A stretch of 50,825 bases of DNA, from NCBI GenBank assembly GCA_003171215.1, contig PMYN01000080.1, positions 9,112-59,936 on the forward strand. The letters run 5' to 3'. This document shows, one piece after another, positions 1 through 8,654 of this stretch. This DNA is from Gemmatimonadota bacterium. Its GTDB lineage: Bacteria; Gemmatimonadota; Gemmatimonadetes; Gemmatimonadales; Gemmatimonadaceae. The notes under the pieces were generated by a model. It saw only the letters and a list, made by a program, of their open reading frames with translations. It was not told the origin of the DNA and made no database searches. Every line of letters starts with the position of its first letter. Position 1 is the first letter of the stretch. Position numbers and translations under genes: made by a program.

Positions 1-165
1 CGCGGCCTTCGTGCGTCCGCCGCGGAACGGTCCGATGTTTCGCCAGCGGAGCGCGACATGGCCGGGATCAAAGGTGGACTGCGCTGTGAGCGTGCCGGCG
101 AGTGGGAGCGCCGACGATGAAGCGACAAGGGCGAGGAGCAGGGCGAAGCGGCGGGGGACGGACAC
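1..165 (-). CDS. BNR/Asp-box sortilin-like protein, N-terminal part only
   Basis: Only the first 55 codons lie in the window; the gene runs off the left edge. The start is a GTG at 165 preceded by AGAGG about 9 bases upstream. The N-terminus is a Sec-type signal peptide (basic MSVPRR-like start, Leu/Ala-rich core, TAQS end). It is followed by WRNIGPFRGGR, the hallmark opening of the large secreted WD40/YVTN/BNR-like proteins often labelled glycosyl hydrolase or VPS10/sortilin. The protein at 10847-14008 has the matching opening, YRMIGPLRGGR. Family members form periplasmic or extracellular beta-propellers, and their substrate is unknown. Family assignment is good for so short a piece; function is not known. 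Confidence 0.8.
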   Translation of the reverse strand, partial: MSVPRRFALLLALVASSSALPLAGTLTAQSTFDPGHVALRWRNIGPFRGGRTKAA

Positions 166-230
166 GATGAGCCTCTGGCAGACGTGAACCCCCAATCTGC
201 ATTCGGCGCTCAACCAGAGTAAGTGAACGA

Positions 231-269
231 TGCCCGGCCTACTACCAACAACCAGCGACCAATCACCGA
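231..269. repeat. Intergenic repeat of the ATTGGTC-CTGGTT family, partial copy
   Basis: On the minus strand this segment reads ATTGGTCGCTGGTT followed by GTTGGT. It matches 13 of 14 bases of ATTGGTCCCTGGTT in the left arm of the large inverted repeat at 8655-8775. The repeat overlaps the stop codon of the membrane protein gene that ends at 263, so it supplies that protein's last residues. Only two copies are seen here, so the family is tentative. Confidence 0.4.
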
Positions 270-1768
270 TTACCCCCCGCACCAACTTCGACGTCGAACG
301 CCGCCGACCGAACCGCGCCCGAGCGCCTGAACTGCACCCACACCCGGTACCGCCCCGCTTTCGGAAACGCCCACGGAAACTCGAATTCACCAAGCATCGC
401 GCCTGCCATCACCGGCATCGTCCCGATCGACGGAGTCGTTCCCATCGGGTGAAGATGCACGTACACGCCGCCGTCGCTGCGCACCAGCACCGCGTGCGCC
501 GCCATCCCCATGTACGGCTCGACGGTGAGCGGCACGCCGCTCGCGTCGCGAAGCGTGAAATGCAGTCCGGCGTCGCCGCCAGCGACGTGCGCTCCGTTCG
601 CACCGTCCCAGGAGAGCGTCGAGCCGTCGTCGAAGCGCGACGGCGTCCTCACGCCGTTCCCCACGAAGATCGCATCGTCCGCATCGCTGGGCTTCCACGC
701 CATCGCCGGCGCTTCGCCGAGCGTCACCGACTGCACCATCGTCTCCGCGAATCCGTTTTCGTGCACGGCGTCGGCGAAGACGAAGTACTCGCCGGACGGA
801 AGAAAGGGCAGCGCCGCTTCGAACGTGAGCGAGTCGATCGCGACCGGATGCAGGTGCGCGAGCGCGCCGAGTCCGTCCTTCTTCACGAGAAAGAGGTGCA
901 GCAGCTTCCCGTGGTCCGGAATCAGCGGAATCCACGATCGCTGCGCCGCCGCAGCCGGATCGATCGCGAACCGCAGGATGCGCGTGTGCGGCTCGGTGCG
1001 ACCGGGCCGGGCCGTGCGGCCGCCACGGGCGCTCGTGTCGTCGCGCACCGTCACGTGCGCGACGGTGGGACGAAACACCGCGGCGGCATACGCGCGGTCC
1101 TCTACGATCCACCAGATGCGCCCGCCCGCGAGGATGATGACGATGATCGCGGCGCCGCTCCACCGCACGCGACGCGCGCGCCGGCGCACGTCGTCTCCCG
1201 GCGCCTCGCCGGGCGCCAGGGTCGCCTCTCCCGCGGCGGCGCCGATGATCGTCAGCATTCCCGCCACGAGAAACACGCCTACGGCCGCAAGCGCCACGGC
1301 CATCGAGCGGTTCATCGTGAGCACGCCCTGCGCGACGGCTGTGTACGGCACCGTGGCCGTGCCGCTTCCGTCGGCTCCGTCGACATGCACGATCACGGCA
1401 TAGGATCCCTGCCGCATCACCCAAAGCTGGAGTGTCCACAGGGTCGAGTCGCCGGGAACGCGCGCGGCGTCGTCGGCCGGTGGTGCGTTCTTCTCGTCGG
1501 CCCCCCACGACCGTGCCGTCGCCGTGACGCGCCGCACGCCGGCGCCGGTGACGCGCACGATGATCTCCGCGCGTGCCGGGATCACCGCCGGACTGCGGAT
1601 GATGACGCGCACGGGAAACGGTCCTGCTTTCCCTTCGAAGTACGCGTCGGGGCTTCCGACGTGCGCGGCGCAGATGATCGAGACCGCGAGTGCGCCGGAG
1701 ACGATCAGCGTGCGCCGCGTGACGCTGCCGGCGATCGTCGCCCGGCGGCGGATGCGGCCGGACCGCAT
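263..1768 (-). CDS. Membrane protein with two extracytoplasmic His-rich (HLHP) domains
   Basis: About 501 residues. I chose the ATG at 1768, not the upstream ATG at 1801, because it overlaps the stop of the preceding gene as TGATG, which implies translational coupling. Hydrophobic segments lie at roughly residues 20-36, 152-178 and 204-222. The region beyond residue 270 looks extracytoplasmic. It contains two copies of a similar unit: a Gly-containing turn, a His, LV, about 10-12 residues and then HLHP (305-308 and 438-441), each followed by beta-rich sequence ending in a G(E/R)Y(F/R)V-type strand. Such HxHP units occur in YtkA/CopC-like domains that handle metals, but I cannot name a close family. 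The partner gene 1768-2967 is certainly co-transcribed. A copper or other metal role is inference only. Confidence 0.6.
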   Translation of the reverse strand: MRSGRIRRRATIAGSVTRRTLIVSGALAVSIICAAHVGSPDAYFEGKAGPFPVRVIIRSPAVIPARAEIIVRVTGAGVRRVTATARSWGADEKNAPPADDAARVPGDSTLWTLQLWVMRQGSYAVIVHVDGADGSGTATVPYTAVAQGVLTMNRSMAVALAAVGVFLVAGMLTIIGAAAGEATLAPGEAPGDDVRRRARRVRWSGAAIIVIILAGGRIWWIVEDRAYAAAVFRPTVAHVTVRDDTSARGGRTARPGRTEPHTRILRFAIDPAAAAQRSWIPLIPDHGKLLHLFLVKKDGLGALAHLHPVAIDSLTFEAALPFLPSGEYFVFADAVHENGFAETMVQSVTLGEAPAMAWKPSDADDAIFVGNGVRTPSRFDDGSTLSWDGANGAHVAGGDAGLHFTLRDASGVPLTVEPYMGMAAHAVLVRSDGGVYVHLHPMGTTPSIGTMPVMAGAMLGEFEFPWAFPKAGRYRVWVQFRRSGAVRSAAFDVEVGAGGNR

Positions 1769-2967
1769 CAGCGCCTCACTCGCGACATCCAGCTGCCCCA
1801 CGCGAGCCCGATGCGACTCGCGATCGTTCCCGCCGCGGTGGCGATCACGAGACCGGGCACGATCGAAACGAACGGCGGATCATCGACGCCGGCACTGACG
1901 CGCTCGGTGGGCCAGAACCGGTGCTCCCACGGTCCCAGGCGCGTGGAGTACGGCCATTCATGGCCGTGAAAGAGCCAGTTGTGCGAATTGCCGTGCACCA
2001 TGAACGTCGCCATCGGCCACTGCACCGCGCAGAGCAGAACGACGAAGGTGGTGCCGAGCGCGAGCGAGAGGAGCCACGGATCGACGCCGGAGAGCCGCCG
2101 CCGCACGAGATCCATGCCGAACGCCGGTATGACGAGCAGGACCGGAAAATACGGCGGCCAGAGATACGTTCGCGGATTCCAGATCGGCGCGAGCCGTGGG
2201 ACGGCGCTCACGTGCGGAAGGATCTGTCCCATCGCGAGCCAGAGGAGCATGCACACGAGCGCCGCGGCCGTCGCGGGATATGTGAGCCGTCCGGCGCGCG
2301 AATACCCCGCGAGCAGGAGCGGAAAGACGCCCGCCCACACGACGTAGAACACCGGCGAGTGCTGCTCGTTGGGCCACGAGTACTCGATCGCCCCGCAGGC
2401 GAAGATGAACGCGACCACTCCGCCGGCGCACGCATAGAGCCATGCGTCGCGCACGGTGTCGCGCTCGGCGGACCGGTTCTGCGCCGACGCCGTCAGCGCG
2501 AGCGCACCGACGACGATGCCGAGCATCCCCCAGAACAGCACCATGTGCGGCGGGCTCACGATCTTCACGTCGAGCCCGTAAGCGTTGTGCCACCAGTCGT
2601 CGAACGGCGCCGAGGCAAGCATCGCGAACGTGCCCCAGATGGTGATCCACGCGCCGATCGGTCCCCGGAACCCCCAGAAGTGCACGCTCGCGGTGTCGTC
2701 GCCACGGCCGAACGTGGTTCGCAGCACCACGTAGCCACCGGCGAGGCCGGCGCAGATCGCGCTCAGGTATTCCAGCACGTGCGGTGGCGTCCAGATCGTG
2801 TCGCGTCCCACGGTCATGTGCCACGAGATGTCCCACAGCAGGCCGACGACGATCCCTGCCGCGCTCGCGACGATCGTCGCGATGAACCAGGTCGGGATTG
2901 CGGCCTGTGCGCGCGTCCCCGCGGCGGTCGGATCGTCCGCTGGCACCTGAGCGATGACGGCGTTCAT
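1768..2967 (-). CDS. Polytopic membrane protein with duplicated WH...PPH motif
   Basis: 399 residues with about ten hydrophobic stretches. Two segments repeat the pattern aromatic-Trp/Ser-His, 10-11 residues, Pro-Pro-His: SWH at 48-50 with PPH at 61-63, and WWH at 125-127 with PPH at 139-141. These four His could be metal or heme ligands at the membrane face. I do not recognise a named family. The gene ends inside the start of the next gene (TGATG at 1766-1770) and lies 41 bases after the acetamidase gene, so it belongs to the same minus-strand run. Its pairing with a protein carrying duplicated HLHP domains suggests one two-component membrane system of unknown substrate. Confidence 0.6.
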   Translation of the reverse strand: MNAVIAQVPADDPTAAGTRAQAAIPTWFIATIVASAAGIVVGLLWDISWHMTVGRDTIWTPPHVLEYLSAICAGLAGGYVVLRTTFGRGDDTASVHFWGFRGPIGAWITIWGTFAMLASAPFDDWWHNAYGLDVKIVSPPHMVLFWGMLGIVVGALALTASAQNRSAERDTVRDAWLYACAGGVVAFIFACGAIEYSWPNEQHSPVFYVVWAGVFPLLLAGYSRAGRLTYPATAAALVCMLLWLAMGQILPHVSAVPRLAPIWNPRTYLWPPYFPVLLVIPAFGMDLVRRRLSGVDPWLLSLALGTTFVVLLCAVQWPMATFMVHGNSHNWLFHGHEWPYSTRLGPWEHRFWPTERVSAGVDDPPFVSIVPGLVIATAAGTIASRIGLAWGSWMSRVRR

Positions 2968-3008
2968 GAATTCATCTTATCGCCGCGGTTCTTCTTTTGC
3001 CGTGCGCG

Positions 3009-4067
3009 CTACTTCGCGAAGATCCGCTTCGGGATCATCACGTGCACGCCGACCGGCCCGTCGACGAGCTGCGTGATGTCCACGTCGCAGGCCGTGCTGA
3101 CGAGCATGTACGCGTCGTCCTTGTTCATTCCCTTCATCGTGACGAGGAACTCGATGGCCTGACGCACCGCGATCTTGGTCGCGACGACCAGGTCCTTGTC
3201 TATGCCCATGGCAATCCAGTGCGCCGGCGTCTCGCCGCGCGGCCACGTGAGCTTGAGGTCCTTGCGCACGACCAGTTGAAAGCGTCCGACGAGTGATGTC
3301 TCGAGGGCCGTAATGTCCACCTCGCCGTTCCCCTGACCGGCGTGCCCGTCGCCGATCTCGAGCAGCGCGCCCTTCGTATGCACCGGAATGAAGAGCGTCG
3401 TGCCCGCGACGAGTTCCTTGTTGTCGAGGTTTCCCGCGTAAATGCCCGGTGGTGCGCTGGACACCTTTCCCATCGACGCCGGCGGCGCCACGCCGATCGA
3501 CCCGAAGAACGGATGCAGCGGGATGTCGATGCCGTCGGCGAAGTGCGCCAGCATCGTTTTCTTGTCGAGCGGGATGATCTTCGTCTTCGAGTACTGGTAG
3601 TCCTCGGGAATGAAGCCACTCGTACGGCCGAACGAGTTGTACGCGTACGGGATAGCGAGATCGATCTGCCTGATTCGCACCTCGAGCACGTCGCCGGAAT
3701 CCGCACCCTCCACGTATATCGGGCCGGTGAGGATGTGTCCGCCCGGTCCGTGCGTCTTGATCGAGTCGTAGACGGCGCGCAGCGCCGGCTCGACGTCCGC
3801 CGGCTTCACGCCGGCCGCCTCGAGGCGCGCTGGACTGGACGTGAGCAGCGTGCTCACCTCCACGAAATCGCCCGACCGAACGCGGAGCACGGGCGTCGCC
3901 GCCGCGTCGTAATATCCCCACGCGACGGTCTTCGGCGACGCCAGCAGCCGGTGCTGCACCTCGATCTTCCCATACACCGGTGCTTCGTTCGGAGCCGCGG
4001 CCGGAACCGACGCGCATGCCATCGCCGCGCACCCGGCGACGGAGAAACAAATCGGGGTGAGTTTCAT
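3009..4067 (-). CDS. Acetamidase/formamidase family protein, probably exported
   Basis: 352 residues, start ATG at 4067 overlapping the preceding stop as ATGA. The open frame continues further upstream, but that part is the shadow of the RDD gene. The sequence matches the acetamidase/formamidase (FmdA/AmdA) family throughout: PGGHILTGPIYVEGADSGD near residues 106-124, HPFFGSIGVAPP near 190, and GE(V/I)DITALE in the C-terminal half. Members hydrolyse formamide or short amides to ammonia and the acid. The N-terminus looks like a secretion signal with possible lipobox cysteines (GCAAMAC), so a periplasmic or lipid-anchored enzyme is likely. The classic enzymes are cytoplasmic. The substrate cannot be read from sequence. 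Confidence 0.88.
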   Translation of the reverse strand: MKLTPICFSVAGCAAMACASVPAAAPNEAPVYGKIEVQHRLLASPKTVAWGYYDAAATPVLRVRSGDFVEVSTLLTSSPARLEAAGVKPADVEPALRAVYDSIKTHGPGGHILTGPIYVEGADSGDVLEVRIRQIDLAIPYAYNSFGRTSGFIPEDYQYSKTKIIPLDKKTMLAHFADGIDIPLHPFFGSIGVAPPASMGKVSSAPPGIYAGNLDNKELVAGTTLFIPVHTKGALLEIGDGHAGQGNGEVDITALETSLVGRFQLVVRKDLKLTWPRGETPAHWIAMGIDKDLVVATKIAVRQAIEFLVTMKGMNKDDAYMLVSTACDVDITQLVDGPVGVHVMIPKRIFAK

Positions 4068-5038
4068 TTGCCGGTGCACGCCGCTGGCGTGAGTTCGAGG
4101 TCCGCGAGATAGATGGAGGCGGGCCCGCTCGGCCTCGACCCCGGATCGAAAGTCGCCATCAAGTCCAGCTCGGCCGCCCGGAAGGTGAGCGGCGCCGCGC
4201 GCGCAAGCGTGCACGCGAGCGACTTGCGAAGCTCCTCGGCTTCGTGCTCGGTCGTCGGCTTCGCGTGGATCGTGGCCATCGCCGACACGACCCACGCCGT
4301 GTCGGTCCCTTGCACTGCGAATCCCGGCGCGAGGATCAGCTTGCTCGCCTTCCTCGTGGCGAGCGCCACGGCCCGCGCCTTCATGAGTTCCACCGACCGC
4401 TGGCCAATTATGCGAGACCATGGATACACCCGGGCGAACCAGAGCGCGATCAGCACGCAGAGGAGCGCCATCCAGGCGTAGTGCGTGCGGCCGAACGATC
4501 CGGTTTCGGGAACGGCCCCCGTGTGCTCCCTCCGCACCACGAACGAGCCGGCCGCCAGGTCGTGGAGCGACTGATGGCTGACGCGGTTGGCGACGACGAA
4601 ATACGAATCGACGACCACCACGCACAGGATCGGCACGCAGATCGCGAACGCCGGGCCGGTCTGCAACGGAAGCCCGCGCTCGAATCCGATCGCGAGGAAC
4701 GCGAGCGGAAGCGCGATGCCGAGCGACATGAACCAGCGCACCGTCGCGGCCGACATGGGGAGCGGCTGCCCGAGCGCGTCGACCACGCGGATGCCGAGCA
4801 CGAACTTCCCGATCGAGTATCCGCCGCCGGCCCCGGTGTAGCTCGTGATGAAGTAGAACGACACGAATGCGGTGACTACGGCGTCACCCGCGCGCCCGGG
4901 CGCGTTCGCGAGCAGTCGCGAGATGATCAGCGACGGGATCGTGATGACGACGAGATCGAGCATGTTCGCGAGAAACCGCGCCCCGAGCGACGCGAACGCT
5001 CTCGGGCGTTCGACGGCGAGATCCCCGGCGCTCGTCAC
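4064..5038 (-). CDS. RDD family membrane protein
   Basis: 324 residues. The N-terminal half is a typical RDD domain: FASLGARFLANMLD with the early Arg and Asp, several membrane segments, and a SIGKFVLGIRVVD motif around residue 75-87. A fourth hydrophobic segment near 190-205 leads to a soluble C-terminal domain of about 120 residues that I do not recognise. RDD proteins are found as small transport-like membrane modules; some act as Na+/H+ antiporters, most are uncharacterised. The gene starts four bases after the DinB-like gene ends and overlaps the acetamidase gene by four bases, so all three are co-transcribed. Confidence 0.8.
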   Translation of the reverse strand: MTSAGDLAVERPRAFASLGARFLANMLDLVVITIPSLIISRLLANAPGRAGDAVVTAFVSFYFITSYTGAGGGYSIGKFVLGIRVVDALGQPLPMSAATVRWFMSLGIALPLAFLAIGFERGLPLQTGPAFAICVPILCVVVVDSYFVVANRVSHQSLHDLAAGSFVVRREHTGAVPETGSFGRTHYAWMALLCVLIALWFARVYPWSRIIGQRSVELMKARAVALATRKASKLILAPGFAVQGTDTAWVVSAMATIHAKPTTEHEAEELRKSLACTLARAAPLTFRAAELDLMATFDPGSRPSGPASIYLADLELTPAACTGK

Positions 5039-5042
5039 GCGA

Positions 5043-5501
5043 TCAGCTCCGCTCGCGGATGAAGAAGATGTAGTCCGTGGCCTGCGGCGCGCCGCCTTCG
5101 CCTCGCACGATGCGCGCCACTTGGCCGCGATGATACGAGCCGTGCAGCGCGACGTGCAACAGGATGTCTTCGACCGTGTTCACGAATTCGTCGCCCTTCG
5201 AGTTGCGGTAGCGTACCCGGCGCTCGAGCTCATTCGTTGAGAGTGTCTCTGCCAGGATTGCGAAGGCGGCGTGGTTCTTCGCGCCGAGCGCCGCGCACTG
5301 GTCGAGGTCGAGTGCGGGCCAGGCGGAGAACTCCGGTTCGCGCTCCTCGATTCGCGAGAGCCACACCTGCTCGGCGGCCAGCAGGTGCCCGTAGAGCCGG
5401 AGCGCATCGAGCGGCGCGGCGTGCATCGCGCGGAGGGCGTTCAGCGTGCGTGCGTCGGCCCACACCATATGGTCGTAGAGCCGCCGGATATGCGCCGTCA
5501 T
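5043..5501 (-). CDS. DinB-family four-helix bundle protein
   Basis: 152 residues. This is a DinB/YfiT-like domain: an early metal-ligand position at LYDHMVWAD (His 11), and a C-terminal HGSYHRGQ motif (HxxxH) in the last helix, the typical three-His metal site. Family members are predicted metal-dependent enzymes, some of them thiol (bacillithiol or mycothiol) transferases; the real substrate is usually unknown. AGGAG precedes the ATG at suitable spacing. It is the first gene of the minus-strand run that ends at 263. A second, divergent family member is encoded at 29113-29622. Confidence 0.85.
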   Translation of the reverse strand: MTAHIRRLYDHMVWADARTLNALRAMHAAPLDALRLYGHLLAAEQVWLSRIEEREPEFSAWPALDLDQCAALGAKNHAAFAILAETLSTNELERRVRYRNSKGDEFVNTVEDILLHVALHGSYHRGQVARIVRGEGGAPQATDYIFFIRERS

Positions 5502-5573
5502 GACGAGCGAATCTCCTGTGACAAGCTTTACCTATCGGGTCACGGCCAATCTCGCGCGCGCCGCGCGACCGCG

Positions 5574-7268
5574 CTACGCCCGGTCGCGCCGGACCACGAG
5601 CTTCTTCCCCTTGATCGATGTCGCGTTGAGCGCGGCGATCACGTGGTCCACGATGTCCTTCGGTACGAGCACCGTCGAATGACGTTCGGCGATCTGGATG
5701 GCCCCGATCGACTCCGGACTGAGCTTCGCCTCGTTGACGATCGCGCCGACGATGTCGCCGGGCCTGATCTTCAGCTTGCGCCCGCCGCCGATGTAAATGC
5801 CGGCCAGCTCGCCCGGGCGGCTGCGCGAACTCCCCGGCTTGGGCGGGCGCGAACGCTCGAGCGACGCGCGCGGGCCCGCGGAGCGCGCGCTCGATCCCGG
5901 GCGTTCCGCCGCCGAGGGAATCTCCGCTTCCTCTTTGTCGCCCGCCGGCGACTCCGCGCGCTTCACCGCGGCCGCCGCCACGTCCAGCACGCTGAATTCC
6001 TCCGCGAGCGACTCGACGATGGCGCGGAACGGGTCGAGCCCGCCCGCGATGATCGTCTCCCGCAGCGCGGCACGCGTCACCTCGAGGCGCCGCTCGCGCA
6101 GGTCGGCCACCGTGGGCACCGCCGCGATCTCGATCTTCTGCTTCGTGAGCAGCTCGATGTTGCGGAGCATGCGCTGTTCACGCGGTTCCGCGAAGGTGAT
6201 CGCCACACCGGCGCGCCCCGCGCGCCCCGTGCGCCCGATGCGATGCACGTACGACTCGGCAGCGACCGGCACGTCGTAGTTCACCACGTGCGACACATGC
6301 TGCACATCCAGGCCGCGCGCGGCGACGTCGGTCGCGATGAGCAGGTCGGTCTTGTTCGCGCGGAACTTCTTCATCACGCGATCGCGCTGCTCCTGGTTGA
6401 GACCGCCGTGCAGCGCCTCCGCGCGATACCCGTGCGCGTTGAGCGATTCCGTGAGCTCGTCAACCTCCGTGCGCGTGCGGCAGAAGACGATGGTCGAGAC
6501 GGGCTGTTCGACGTCGAGTACGCGGCTGAGCGCCGCCATCTTGTTCGCGCGGGCCACGATGTACGCCACCTGCCGCACCTTCGCGATCGTTCCCGCCGCC
6601 ACGGGCTCCCGCTCGATGCGAATGGTCGTGGGTTTGCGAAGGTGCTTCGCGGCGATCGCGGAGATGCGCGGGGGCAGCGTCGCCGAGAAGAGCGCGGTTT
6701 GCCGCTCGGGCGGCGTGGCGGAAAGAATCGCTTCGAGATCCTCGGCGAACCCCATGTCGAGCATTTCGTCGGCTTCGTCGAGCACGACCATCTTCACGGC
6801 CGCCAGGTGGAGCGTGCGACGGCGGATGTGGTCGAGCGCCCGGCCGGGCGTGGCCACGACGACGTCCACGCCGCGCTTGAGCGTGCGGATCTGGCCCTCC
6901 ATCGACGCGCCGCCGTAGATCGGCACGGCGATCACGCCCAGCGGCTTCCCGTACTTGTGGACCGCCTCGGCCACCTGCATCGCGAGCTCACGCGTCGGCA
7001 CGAGAACCAGCGCCGCGGTGCGTTCGCGCGTAGGAGCATCGGGGGTGACGAGATGCAGCAACGGCAGCGCGAACGCGGCGGTCTTTCCCGTTCCCGTGGC
7101 GGCCTGGGCGAGCACATCGTGCCCCTCGAGCAGCAGAGGAATGGCGGCGCGCTGGATGGGCGTCGGCTCTTCATATCCGAGCGTCGTGAGCGAGGCGAGG
7201 AGCCGTTCGTCGAGTCCGAGGGTCGAGAACCCGGCGGTAGATTGTGAGTTCTGAGTGCGTGGCGTCAT
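5574..7268 (-). CDS. deaD: DEAD-box ATP-dependent RNA helicase with C-terminal DbpA-type RNA-binding domain
   Basis: 564 residues from the ATG at 7268. The longer open frame upstream would run into the promoter region of the divergent FecR-like gene, so I rejected it. All helicase motifs are present: Q motif (FSTLGLDERLL, PTPIQ), motif I ATGTGKT at 57-63, PTREL, TPGR, DEAD at 164-167, SAT at 195-197, TIVFCRTR, ARGLD and HRIGRTGR. A Pro/Arg/Ser-rich linker leads to a DbpA-like RNA-binding domain over roughly the last 80 residues (GRKLKIRPGDIVGAI and following). This matches the DeaD/CsdA/CshA type, which unwinds RNA in ribosome assembly and mRNA decay, often at low temperature. The nearby csp-rpsU operon and desaturase fit that theme. 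Confidence 0.93.
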   Translation of the reverse strand: MTPRTQNSQSTAGFSTLGLDERLLASLTTLGYEEPTPIQRAAIPLLLEGHDVLAQAATGTGKTAAFALPLLHLVTPDAPTRERTAALVLVPTRELAMQVAEAVHKYGKPLGVIAVPIYGGASMEGQIRTLKRGVDVVVATPGRALDHIRRRTLHLAAVKMVVLDEADEMLDMGFAEDLEAILSATPPERQTALFSATLPPRISAIAAKHLRKPTTIRIEREPVAAGTIAKVRQVAYIVARANKMAALSRVLDVEQPVSTIVFCRTRTEVDELTESLNAHGYRAEALHGGLNQEQRDRVMKKFRANKTDLLIATDVAARGLDVQHVSHVVNYDVPVAAESYVHRIGRTGRAGRAGVAITFAEPREQRMLRNIELLTKQKIEIAAVPTVADLRERRLEVTRAALRETIIAGGLDPFRAIVESLAEEFSVLDVAAAAVKRAESPAGDKEEAEIPSAAERPGSSARSAGPRASLERSRPPKPGSSRSRPGELAGIYIGGGRKLKIRPGDIVGAIVNEAKLSPESIGAIQIAERHSTVLVPKDIVDHVIAALNATSIKGKKLVVRRDRA

Positions 7269-7369
7269 GCAGGAAACATACCCGATAAGCGTGGTGGGGC
7301 GCTGGCGTACGCCGTTCTCCCACCGCAATTTCGTGAAGTACCGATCCAACCTGTCGCCTGGAGACACCG

Positions 7370-8617
7370 ATGGCCCCCACCTTCCCGTCCGTCGATAACG
7401 CCACCTTGAAGGCACTTCGCAAGGGCGATTCGAGTGCCCTCGAACGCATCCACCGCGCCGCCTATGCCGCCGTCCTCGGCGAGGCCGGCCATCAGGGCGG
7501 CGACCCCAGTTTCGGGCCGCCCGTCGCCGAGCTCGCGATGCTCACGGTTTGGGAGGGTCGCGCGAACATCGAGAACGCCGAGGAGCTCGAGGACGCGATC
7601 CATGCCGCCGTACGCGGCGGCGTGACTCGCGAGCAGCGCCGGCGTGCGGCGCACAAGGACGGGGGAACACCGTCCGCCGCGGGCACGGTGGACTCGACCT
7701 GGGCGCACATCAAGGCCGAGATCGCCAAGATGCCGGCCACTCCGGGAGCCCGGAAGCACACGGAAGCCAAGCATCACGTCGAGAAAGTGGGTACCGACGG
7801 CGGGCGCGGTGTCATGATCGCGGTCGGCGTCCTGCTGATCGGCGCGGCGGCGGTCGGCGGCTGGTTCGTGCTGCAATCCGGTGCGCACGGCCAGGCCACC
7901 TCGTCGTACACCCTCCCCGACGCGAAGAACGTGACGGTGACGGTCGGCCAGCGCGGCAATCTTCCGCTCGGCCCCGGCGACACGGCCGCGATCGGCTCCG
8001 ACAGCAGGATCACGGTCGGCGGCGATTACGGAACCAAGGTGCGCGCGGTGAGAGTGGATGGGAGCGCCAACTTCCGCGTCGCGACGGGACCGCGTTTCGA
8101 GGTGAATGCGAAGGATGTGTCGATCGTCACGACGGGCGGATCGTTTGCGGTTCGCGCGTACAAGGACGATCCCGCGATCATCGTACGCGTGAAAGAGGGT
8201 GAGGTGAAGATCGATGCCGCGAAGGAATCGCGCACGGTCGCCGCGGGCAAGGCGATTTCGATCGCGAAAGACGGCACGATGTCGGAGCCGGCAACCGACG
8301 TGGTCGATCAGGCACTCGGCTGGACGGAGGGCAAGGTCGACTTCACGAACACGCCGCTGAAGGTCGTGATGGCCGAGATGGCGCGCTGGTACGATCTCCC
8401 CGTGACCACGAAGGACACGTCGCTGTACTCGCGGCCGGTCACGATGGCCGTGGCGCTCGACTCGAAGAAGGACGCGATTGCGGCGCTGGAGCAGAGCGCA
8501 TCGGTGAAGTTCACCTACGACAAGGATTCGAAGCCGGTGCTGCAGGACGCGCCGAAGAAGGCCGAGAAGCCGGCCAAGGCGGCCAAGCCGGCGCCCGCGA
8601 AGAAGAAGGGGAAATAG
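7370..8617 (+). CDS. FecR-domain membrane regulator with sigma-region-2-like N-terminus
   Basis: 415 residues. One membrane segment lies at about 148-168. Outside it is a FecR domain (about 195-290), then an STN/DUF4974-like domain (VDFTNTPLKVVMAEMARWY near 325-345), then a Lys/Ala/Pro-rich tail. In place of the usual short anti-sigma domain, the cytoplasmic N-terminus resembles ECF sigma region 2: L-x-ALRKGDSSALERIHRAAY at 13-32, a VWEGR segment at 60-64 and REQRRR at 87-92. FecR proteins control ECF sigma factors in signal relay from the cell surface. No sigma factor or TonB receptor gene adjoins it. The sigma resemblance is my reading and is unproven. The gene is divergent from the helicase. 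Confidence 0.75.
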   Translation: MAPTFPSVDNATLKALRKGDSSALERIHRAAYAAVLGEAGHQGGDPSFGPPVAELAMLTVWEGRANIENAEELEDAIHAAVRGGVTREQRRRAAHKDGGTPSAAGTVDSTWAHIKAEIAKMPATPGARKHTEAKHHVEKVGTDGGRGVMIAVGVLLIGAAAVGGWFVLQSGAHGQATSSYTLPDAKNVTVTVGQRGNLPLGPGDTAAIGSDSRITVGGDYGTKVRAVRVDGSANFRVATGPRFEVNAKDVSIVTTGGSFAVRAYKDDPAIIVRVKEGEVKIDAAKESRTVAAGKAISIAKDGTMSEPATDVVDQALGWTEGKVDFTNTPLKVVMAEMARWYDLPVTTKDTSLYSRPVTMAVALDSKKDAIAALEQSASVKFTYDKDSKPVLQDAPKKAEKPAKAAKPAPAKKKGK

Positions 8618-8654
8618 CCGCTTCTCGAGCTCGCGCAGGCAAGCTGGACCACGA

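Noticed and set aside
230-1969. A 579-codon open frame on the plus strand, and many similar long frames opposite real genes (for example 5271-7247, 11879-13132, 20358-22637, 43347-45506)
   Set aside because: Their translations are Arg/Ala/Pro/His-rich with no recognisable domain, and they lie opposite clear genes. GC-rich codon use commonly leaves antisense frames open.
4068-4625. Upstream extension of the acetamidase frame
   Set aside because: It reads antisense-like Arg/Gly-rich sequence inside the RDD gene; the ATG at 4067 overlaps the RDD stop as ATGA and begins a signal peptide.
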